This document shows positions 22,900 through 28,400 of a stretch of 28,400 bases of DNA, one piece after another (positions within the stretch are counted from its first letter, which is position 1; every line of letters begins with the position of its first letter). Under the pieces are notes generated by a model. It saw only the letters and a list, made by a program, of their open reading frames with translations. It searched no databases and was not told the DNA's origin. Both the position numbers and the translations under genes were made by a program. The DNA is from Rubrobacter sp. (GTDB taxonomy: Bacteria > Actinomycetota > Rubrobacteria > Rubrobacterales > Rubrobacteraceae), in assembly GCA_013817025.1 (NCBI GenBank), contig JACDDK010000001.1, forward strand, positions 1-28,400, read 5' to 3'.

Positions 22900-25272
22900 A
22901 TGACGCACAACATCAGGAGAGTAGCAGTCCTCGGAGCCGGTACGATGGGGGCGGCTATCGCGGCGCACTGCGCCAACGCGGGCCTCGAAGTAGACCTGCT
23001 GGACATCGCGCCGGACGACGGCGACAAAAACGCCATCGTAAAGGGCGGCTTCGACCGGATGCAAAAGGCCCGGCCCGCGGCGCTGATGAGCAAAGCGGTG
23101 GCGGAGCGCATGAGGATCGGGAACTTTGAAGAGCACTTCGACCGCGTGGCCGACGCCGATTGGGTCCTCGAAGCCATCATCGAGAAGCTGGAGCCCAAGC
23201 GCGAGCTCATGCGGCGCATCGAGGAGACGGCAAAAGAGAGCGCCATCATTTCGTCCAACACTTCCGGCATTCCGCTGCACGAGGTGTCGGAGGGGCGTTC
23301 GGACGAATTCAAGAAGCGGTTTCTCGGGACGCACTTCTTCAACCCGCCGCGGTACTTGAAGATGCTGGAGATCATCCCGACGAGCGAGACCGAGCCCGAG
23401 ATAGTCGACGCCGCTCGCGCCTTCGGGGAGCGGGTGCTCGGCAAGGGCGGCGTCATCGCTAAGGACACGCCCAACTTCATCGGCAACCGGCTGGGCAGTT
23501 TCGCGGGGATGCAGTCCGTGACGTATGCCTTCGAGAACGGCTACGGCATCGAGGAGATAGACGCTATAACCGGGCCGCTCATCGGCCATCCCAAGACCGC
23601 GACGTTCCGCCTCAACGACACCGTCGGCCTGGACATCGCCGTCGGCGTCGCCGAGAACCTCTACGAGGCAGTCCCCGAGGACGAGTCCCGCGAGGATCTC
23701 AAGCCGCCCGTCAAGCTCAAGGAAATGCAGGAGAAGAACTTGCTCGGCAACAAGACCGGCGCGGGGTTTTACAAGCGCGACAAACGCGATGGCAAGACCG
23801 TCTTCGACGTGCTGGATCTCGAAACCTTCGAGCACCGTCCGGCGGAGGACCCGCAAGTCCCCATAGCCGAAGAAGCCGGGAAGCAAGGGGATCTCGGTTC
23901 GCGGCTGCGGTTCCTCGTCGAGAAAGCCGACGACGACCGCCACGCCCGCTTTATCCGGGATACGCTGCTGCCGTACCTGGCGTATGCCTCGCGGCGAGTA
24001 CCGGAAATCTCGGACACTCTGGAGGATGTGGACCACGCAATGGAATGGGGCTTCGCCCACCAAACCGGTCCGTTCCGAACCTGGGACTTGCTAGGTGTCC
24101 GCGAGACCGTAGAGAAGATGGACTCGTTGAACATCGAAGTCGCTGGCTGGGTCCGCGAGATGCTCGACGCCGGAAACGAGAGCTTCTACACGACCGAGAA
24201 CGGCACGGAGCTTCAGTTCAGCCCCCTCAGCAAGCAGTACGAGCCGGTGCGCGAGGACCCGATGTACGTCTCGCTCGACAAGCTCCGCAACGACGGCAAA
24301 GAGCTTGAGCGCAACGACTCCGCCAGCCTGCTCGACCTCGGTGACGGCGTGTTGTGTCTGGAGTTCCACTCCAAAGGCAACTCCATAGACGGCCCAATGG
24401 TCGAGATGGGCAATCGGGCGCTTGCTGCGTTGGAGCGCGACGACGTGGTTGGGCTTGTGATCGGCAACGAGGGCCGCAACTTCTGCGTCGGAGCGAACCT
24501 CGGCGAGGTCGCGCACGCGGTCCAGAACGGAGCGCTGGGAGAAGTAGACAAGAGCATCGGCGCTCTGCAAACCCTGCTTATGGACTTCCGATTCGCGCCC
24601 AAGCCCGTCGTCGCCGCACCTCGCGGTCAGACGCTCGGCGGGGGCCTCGAAATTTGTCTGCACGCCGATCGGGTCGTGGCGGCGGGTGAGACGTACATGG
24701 GCCTCGTCGAGGTCGGCGTCGGGCTCATACCGGCGGGCGGCGGCACGAAGGAGATGGCCCGCAGGCTAGTCTCCCGCGTCCTGCGCGTCACCCCGAACAT
24801 CCCGCCGCTCCCGCTGGTCCAGAAGGCCTTCGAGCAGATCGCCCTGGCGAAGGTAGCCGCAAGCGCCCTGGAAGCGAAGGAGATGGGCTACCTCGAAGAC
24901 GACGACCGCGTGATGATGAACCCCGACCATCTACTCTCGGCCGCCAAGCGCGAAGTTCACGACCTGGCCGACGGCTACGCCCCGCCCGAGCGCGGCAATA
25001 ACGTTTACGCCGTAGGTTCCACCACCCGCGCCGCCCTCGAAATGGGCGTGAGGACCTTACAGTGGGGTCGCTTCGCCAGCGAATACGACGGCGTAATAGC
25101 CGGTCACCTCGCCCGCGTCTTGACCGGCGGCAACATCAGCCAGGCGCAATGGGTGAGCGAAGAGTACATCCTAAAGCTGGAGAAAGAGGCGTTTCTGGCT
25201 CTGCTGGAGAACGAAAAGACGCACGAGCGCATCGGTGGGTTGTTGAAGACCGGAAAGCCGATAAGAAATTAG
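22900..25272 (+). CDS. fadN: 3-hydroxyacyl-CoA dehydrogenase / enoyl-CoA hydratase (FadN type)
   Basis: Bifunctional beta-oxidation enzyme: hydrates enoyl-CoA and oxidises 3-hydroxyacyl-CoA with NAD. 790 residues with the dehydrogenase first and the hydratase last, the order of Bacillus FadN and the reverse of FadB. The NAD site is RRVAVLGAGTMGAAIAAHCANAG (about 6-28). Next come ISSNTSGIPLHEVSE, FLGTHFFNPPRYLKMLEII with the catalytic His, and DTPNFIGNRLG. A second dehydrogenase repeat precedes the crotonase part (about 480-680) with NFCVGANLGEVA, GQTLGGGLEICLHADRVVA and MGLVEVGVGLIPAGGGTKEMARR. GGGAG precedes the ATG. Thiolase follows after 27 bases. Confidence 0.95.
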   Translation: MTHNIRRVAVLGAGTMGAAIAAHCANAGLEVDLLDIAPDDGDKNAIVKGGFDRMQKARPAALMSKAVAERMRIGNFEEHFDRVADADWVLEAIIEKLEPKRELMRRIEETAKESAIISSNTSGIPLHEVSEGRSDEFKKRFLGTHFFNPPRYLKMLEIIPTSETEPEIVDAARAFGERVLGKGGVIAKDTPNFIGNRLGSFAGMQSVTYAFENGYGIEEIDAITGPLIGHPKTATFRLNDTVGLDIAVGVAENLYEAVPEDESREDLKPPVKLKEMQEKNLLGNKTGAGFYKRDKRDGKTVFDVLDLETFEHRPAEDPQVPIAEEAGKQGDLGSRLRFLVEKADDDRHARFIRDTLLPYLAYASRRVPEISDTLEDVDHAMEWGFAHQTGPFRTWDLLGVRETVEKMDSLNIEVAGWVREMLDAGNESFYTTENGTELQFSPLSKQYEPVREDPMYVSLDKLRNDGKELERNDSASLLDLGDGVLCLEFHSKGNSIDGPMVEMGNRALAALERDDVVGLVIGNEGRNFCVGANLGEVAHAVQNGALGEVDKSIGALQTLLMDFRFAPKPVVAAPRGQTLGGGLEICLHADRVVAAGETYMGLVEVGVGLIPAGGGTKEMARRLVSRVLRVTPNIPPLPLVQKAFEQIALAKVAASALEAKEMGYLEDDDRVMMNPDHLLSAAKREVHDLADGYAPPERGNNVYAVGSTTRAALEMGVRTLQWGRFASEYDGVIAGHLARVLTGGNISQAQWVSEEYILKLEKEAFLALLENEKTHERIGGLLKTGKPIRN

Positions 25273-25281
25273 CTGTCAGCT
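25271..25281. repeat. Dispersed intergenic repeat core, copy 2
   Basis: AGCTGTCAGCT right at the fadN stop, matching the cores at 15410-15420 and 26500-26510 (AGCNGTCRGCT). Confidence 0.35.
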
Positions 25282-25299
25282 TCGACCGAAGGGAGCACC

Positions 25300-26478
25300 A
25301 TGAAAGAAGCAGTTATCGTATCGGCGGCGAGGACCGCCGTGGGGCGTGCGCCTCGGGGTACGTTGCGGGCGATGCATCCGGTGGATATGGCCGCCGCCGC
25401 TATTCGTGAGGCCGTCAAGAGGGCCGAAGGGCTCGACCCCACGGATGTCGAGGACGTTATTATCGGGTGCGCCATGCCGGAGGGGACGCAGGGCAATAAC
25501 ATGGCTCGGCTGGCTTCGTTGCGGGCGGGGATGAGCGAGCACGTTCCGGCGCAGACGGTGAACCGGTTCTGTTCGTCGGGGTTGCAGACTATCGCCAATG
25601 CCGCCGAGAGGATCATGACGGGGCAGGCCCAAACTATCCTCGCGGGTGGTTGCGAGCATATGTCCACGACCATCGAGATGCCCAACTTCTCACCGAGCCC
25701 GTCGCTGGTCGATACCAATCCGGCGGTGTACATGGGCATGGGTTTGACGGGTGAGCAGGTGGCGAAGGAGTTCGGGGTCTCGCGTGAGGACCAGGACGAG
25801 CACGCTTTTCGGAGTCATCAAAGGGCTCGGGATGCCGTGGAAAGCGGGCGTTTCGACGAGGAGATCGTACCGCTCGACGTAGACTTTGACTGGGTGGGCG
25901 ACAACGGCGAAGTCCAGCATTTCGAGACCACGTTCGAGCGCGACGAGGGGCCGCGCGATACGTCGCTCGAAAAGCTTGCCAAGCTCCCGACCGTGTTCCA
26001 GAAGGGCGGTACCGTGACGGCGGGCAACTCTTCGCAGCGGAGCGACGGTGCGGCGGCGGTGATCGTGATGGAGCGCGAAGAGGCCGAGAGGCGCGGTCTC
26101 CAGCCGCTGGCGCGGTTCGTCGGGTTCGCAGTCGGTGGGGTGCGGCCGGAGATCATGGGCGTTGGCCCGATGGTCGCGATCCCGAAGGCGCTAAAGATAG
26201 CCGGTCTGACCATCGACGACATCGACCTCGTCGAGTTCAACGAGGCGTTCGCGGCGCAGTTTTTGGCCGTGGTGCGCGAGGTGGGCCTGGACATCGAGAA
26301 GACCAACGTCAACGGTGGGGCCATCGCTCTCGGCCACCCGATGGGCGCGACCGGCACCAAGCTCACCGTGCAGCTCCTAAGTGAGATGAAGCGCCGCGAG
26401 TCCAAGTACGGGATGGTCACCATGTGCATCGGTGGCGGGATGGGCGCTGCGGGCATTTTCGAGAACTTGCAGAACTAG
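25300..26478 (+). CDS. fadA: Acetyl-CoA acyltransferase (thiolase)
   Basis: Cleaves 3-ketoacyl-CoA to acetyl-CoA and a shortened acyl-CoA, the last step of each beta-oxidation cycle; the acetyl-CoA feeds the glyoxylate shunt encoded upstream in the window. 392 residues. Catalytic Cys in QTVNRFCSSGLQTI (about 91), then GGCEHMS, NEAFAAQFLAV, the His in NVNGGAIALGHPMGATG (about 348) and the second Cys in MVTMCIGGGMGAAGIFE. AAGGGAG lies six bases before the ATG. Third gene of padR-fadN-fadA. A hairpin terminator follows. Confidence 0.96.
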   Translation: MKEAVIVSAARTAVGRAPRGTLRAMHPVDMAAAAIREAVKRAEGLDPTDVEDVIIGCAMPEGTQGNNMARLASLRAGMSEHVPAQTVNRFCSSGLQTIANAAERIMTGQAQTILAGGCEHMSTTIEMPNFSPSPSLVDTNPAVYMGMGLTGEQVAKEFGVSREDQDEHAFRSHQRARDAVESGRFDEEIVPLDVDFDWVGDNGEVQHFETTFERDEGPRDTSLEKLAKLPTVFQKGGTVTAGNSSQRSDGAAAVIVMEREEAERRGLQPLARFVGFAVGGVRPEIMGVGPMVAIPKALKIAGLTIDDIDLVEFNEAFAAQFLAVVREVGLDIEKTNVNGGAIALGHPMGATGTKLTVQLLSEMKRRESKYGMVTMCIGGGMGAAGIFENLQN

Positions 26479-26485
26479 CGGATCT

Positions 26486-26510
26486 AGCTATTGGCTATGA
26501 GCGGTCGGCT
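26486..26510. repeat. Dispersed intergenic repeat, copy 3
   Basis: AGCTATTGGCTATGAGC followed by the core AGCGGTCGGCT (26500-26510). It matches copy 1 at about 18 of 25 positions and overlaps the terminator stem. Confidence 0.4.
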
Positions 26511-26531
26511 TTTGCTGGCCGCTAGACTTTT
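26500..26531 (+). terminator. Intrinsic terminator of the padR-fadN-fadA operon
   Basis: AGCGGTCGGC, a TTTT loop and GCTGGCCGCT (ten pairs, two G-U), then AGACTTTT. Its 3' side abuts the ribosome binding site of the next gene, so that gene may be read through or have its start partly masked. Confidence 0.7.
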
Positions 26532-26543
26532 GAGGAGGCTCGT

Positions 26544-27548
26544 TTGATCGAGGGTGTGCGGGCGTCGAGTCTTGGGACTCAACCCATCGGCGAAGTCGCA
26601 GAGATTGCCGATGGTGTTTATCAGCTAAAACTGCCCGTGCCGCTACCGCTGCGGTTCATCTCCGTCTATCTGATCGAAGGTGACGATGGCTGGACGGTCG
26701 TGGATACCGGCTTCGATTACTCACAGACTTACGAGGTGTGGGAAGCCGCCGCCGCGACGCTCGGGATCGACTTCGAGGAGGACATCCAGCGCATAGTCGT
26801 GACACACTTTCATCCCGATCACCTCGGGGCCGCCCGATGGTTGCAGGAGCGTTCCGGCGCGCCCGTGCTGATGCTGGAAGACGAGATCTCATTCTCCCGC
26901 CGCCTGTGGAACGCCGAGGATGGGCCGGAGCCGTTTATCGAGCATCTCGTCCGGCACGGAATGCCCCGCGAGACAGCCGTTGAGGCCTCGTCGGCGCTCC
27001 GCTCCGGGTTGGCGTTGCCGGAGGTCCTTACGCCGCTAAAAGCCGGGGAGAAGTTGTCGGTTGGGGGTGGTTTCGTTCGCGTCGTACACGCTCCGGGACA
27101 TGCGGACCATCAGCTCGTGTTGCACGACGAAGAGCGGAGGATACTGTACGCTGCGGATCACATCCTGCTCAAGATCACCCCGAACATCGGCCTCTGGCCC
27201 GAAAACCTACCCCACCCGCTGGCCCGCTATCTGGAGTCCCTGGAAGGTCTGCGCGGCCTGAACGTGAACCTCGTACTCCCCGGCCACGGTCCTGTCTTCC
27301 ACGACCTCGATGGCCGGATAGACGAACTGATGAACCACCACGACGAACGTCTGGAGCTAATGCGGACGGTCATCGAAGACGAACCCAAGACCGCGTTCGA
27401 GGTATCGGCTGCGGTCTTCCGCAAGGACCTCTCTATCTACGAGCTATGCTTCGCCCTGGCCGAGACGCTGGCCCACCTCGACTACCTCGAACTCACAGGC
27501 CGCGCGGAGCGAACCGAGGACGGAAAGATCTTCTTCCGAGCCGTCTAG
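26544..27548 (+). CDS. Metallo-beta-lactamase-fold hydrolase
   Basis: 334 residues, cytosolic zinc hydrolase of unknown substrate. Metal motif VVTHFHPDHLGAARWL (THxHxDH), His in VRVVHAPGHADHQLVL, Asp in ILYAADHIL and His in LVLPGHGPVF complete the set of zinc ligands. N-terminal strands VYQLKLPVPLPLRFISVYLIEG and DDGWTVVDTGFDY are family-typical. The C-terminal ~80 residues add a helical winged-helix-like domain (AFEVSAAVF...LAETLAHLDYLELTGRAER), as in glyoxalase-II-like/LACTB2-type members. TTG at 26544 has GAGGAGG five bases upstream. Position after the fad operon hints at a thioester substrate; this is inference. Confidence 0.9.
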   Translation: MIEGVRASSLGTQPIGEVAEIADGVYQLKLPVPLPLRFISVYLIEGDDGWTVVDTGFDYSQTYEVWEAAAATLGIDFEEDIQRIVVTHFHPDHLGAARWLQERSGAPVLMLEDEISFSRRLWNAEDGPEPFIEHLVRHGMPRETAVEASSALRSGLALPEVLTPLKAGEKLSVGGGFVRVVHAPGHADHQLVLHDEERRILYAADHILLKITPNIGLWPENLPHPLARYLESLEGLRGLNVNLVLPGHGPVFHDLDGRIDELMNHHDERLELMRTVIEDEPKTAFEVSAAVFRKDLSIYELCFALAETLAHLDYLELTGRAERTEDGKIFFRAV

Positions 27549-27549
27549 C

Positions 27550-28400
27550 TCAGAGCAATAGGAACGTCAGTAGCGCCAGATACGCGGCCCCGGCCAGCAT
27601 TACGGCGAGGCCAAAGCGCCAGTTCCTCCTCGGCCCGATCTCCAGCGGGTGCAACCCCGAGAGCCGCGAGAGCATCGTGACGGCGCTAGAGAACGGCGTC
27701 AGCAAGAGCGCCGCTTGAGAACCCAACAGGATGGCCGCTGCCCAGAGCAGGGGGGTTGAGCTTCCGTCGAGTGGGAACGCGGCGTCCAGAAGCAGAACCA
27801 TCGGGATCACGTGTATGCCCGCGACGAAGCCGACGGCCATGATCGCGGCGAGAGCCGGCGCCACCAGCGGTACGGGGAGTGTCGAGAGGAAGTCGCCTAC
27901 GGGCGCGAGTGCGCCGAGCGCCTGAAGCGAGATCACCAAAATCCCGGCGGCCCCGAACAACGCGAACTCCGAATGCGAGGCCGTTAGAGCGCCGCGAGTC
28001 TCCGCCACCAGCCGCGTGAGCGGGGAGCTCCTGCGGGTTAGAGCGGTCGCGAGCAGGGCGATAAGGATCACCACTACCGCTACCGTTACCGCGATGGTCG
28101 CCGTTAAAGAGAGCGTCGGAAGTAACACGTTGACGAGCGCAACGGTGGCGACCAGTAGCACCGGATACAGCAACACCGCCGCCGCGCCCCGGTCGAGTGG
28201 TGCGTTTAATGTGTTCTCCACCTCGCCGCCCTCTCGTTGGGCCGCGAAAAGCGTAGCGCCGAGGCCGAGGAAGACGAACGGGAGTGTTACGGCTAGAAGG
28301 CCGGGGTAGGAGACGCCGGTCAGGGTGACGGTGGTGGCGGTCAGCAGGTTTAGGTTCGTCCAGAGCGGGGCGAACGAGAAGGCTCGTCCGGCCCATTTCA
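27550..28400 (-). CDS. Multi-pass membrane protein, 5' end beyond the window
   Basis: At least 282 residues. A GTG at 28221 would give 223 residues, but the same frame stays open to the window edge. The upstream part is membrane-like (FSFAPLWTNLNLLTATTV, then YPGLLAVTLPFVFLGLGATLF), so the true start lies outside. About eight or more hydrophobic segments are visible, with a charged loop ALTRRSSPLTRLVAETRG. Toward the end are SQAALLLTPFSSAVTMLSRLSGLHPLEIGPRRNWRFG and a final helix. The pattern suits a transporter or permease (ion-transporter-like), but I cannot name the family. It converges on the hydrolase gene with only one base between the two stops. Confidence 0.7.
   Translation of the reverse strand, partial: KWAGRAFSFAPLWTNLNLLTATTVTLTGVSYPGLLAVTLPFVFLGLGATLFAAQREGGEVENTLNAPLDRGAAAVLLYPVLLVATVALVNVLLPTLSLTATIAVTVAVVVILIALLATALTRRSSPLTRLVAETRGALTASHSEFALFGAAGILVISLQALGALAPVGDFLSTLPVPLVAPALAAIMAVGFVAGIHVIPMVLLLDAAFPLDGSSTPLLWAAAILLGSQAALLLTPFSSAVTMLSRLSGLHPLEIGPRRNWRFGLAVMLAGAAYLALLTFLLL

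Noticed and set aside
22350..23486. N-terminal extension of the acyl-CoA dehydrogenase to a 778-residue protein
   Set aside because: The extension is antisense to padR and fadN and has no family features; ATG 22349 has a proper ribosome binding site and starts the homology.
1..28400. tRNA genes, CRISPR arrays, toxin-antitoxin or defence cluster
   Set aside because: None was seen on reading both strands; no regular repeat-spacer pattern and no pair of short overlapping genes of that type.

Overview
The window is about 28.4 kb of high-GC bacterial chromosome with strong G/C preference at third codon positions, frequent GTG/TTG starts and clear Shine-Dalgarno sequences. Gene content (glyoxylate shunt, FadN/FadA-type beta-oxidation, APC permease plus UspA, an isocitrate/isopropylmalate dehydrogenase with an unusual GDQTGQE motif) fits a Rubrobacter-like actinobacterium. 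That assignment rests on gene content and remembered family resemblance and has not been searched. No tRNA, rRNA, CRISPR array, phage or recognisable defence island is visible.

Region 1 (1-5.5 kb) starts with the 3' end of an IS5-like transposase. It continues with a translationally coupled two-component system (membrane NarL/DesK-type histidine kinase plus LuxR-type response regulator) and a complete IS630-family element whose transposase needs a -1 frameshift. A low-molecular-weight tyrosine phosphatase overlaps a fructosamine/ribulosamine kinase, a pair that fits protein deglycation. The IS630 copy ends only about a dozen bases before the phosphatase start.

Region 2 (5.5-12.7 kb) is central metabolism. 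An isocitrate/isopropylmalate dehydrogenase-like gene overlaps a small DUF4126-like membrane protein gene. A Gly-rich membrane protein, a LysR regulator, a short unknown gene, malate synthase and isocitrate lyase follow. The last two make up the glyoxylate shunt, and the lyase ends at a strong intrinsic terminator. Together with the beta-oxidation genes further on, they would allow growth on fatty acids or acetate.

Region 3 (12.7-18.7 kb) is degraded. A small conserved-looking gene carries an in-frame TGA. A large intact GT-C-like membrane protein faces a related gene broken by at least four frameshifts and one stop. An APC permease is frameshifted near its 3' end, but its corrected stop lies exactly at the ribosome binding site of a UspA gene, which is followed by an ASCH-domain gene.

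Region 4 (19.9-28.4 kb) contains a zinc-less medium-chain dehydrogenase and an acyl-CoA dehydrogenase divergent from a padR-fadN-fadA operon, with an AT-rich promoter/operator between them. It ends with a metallo-beta-lactamase-fold hydrolase and a partial multi-pass membrane protein that runs off the window. The operon looks like a PadR-controlled version of the Bacillus fadNAE set.

No clearly new biological system stands out. The items most worth checking are the in-frame TGA gene, the phosphatase-kinase deglycation pair behind an insertion sequence, the PadR-linked fatty-acid locus and the LysR/glyoxylate region.
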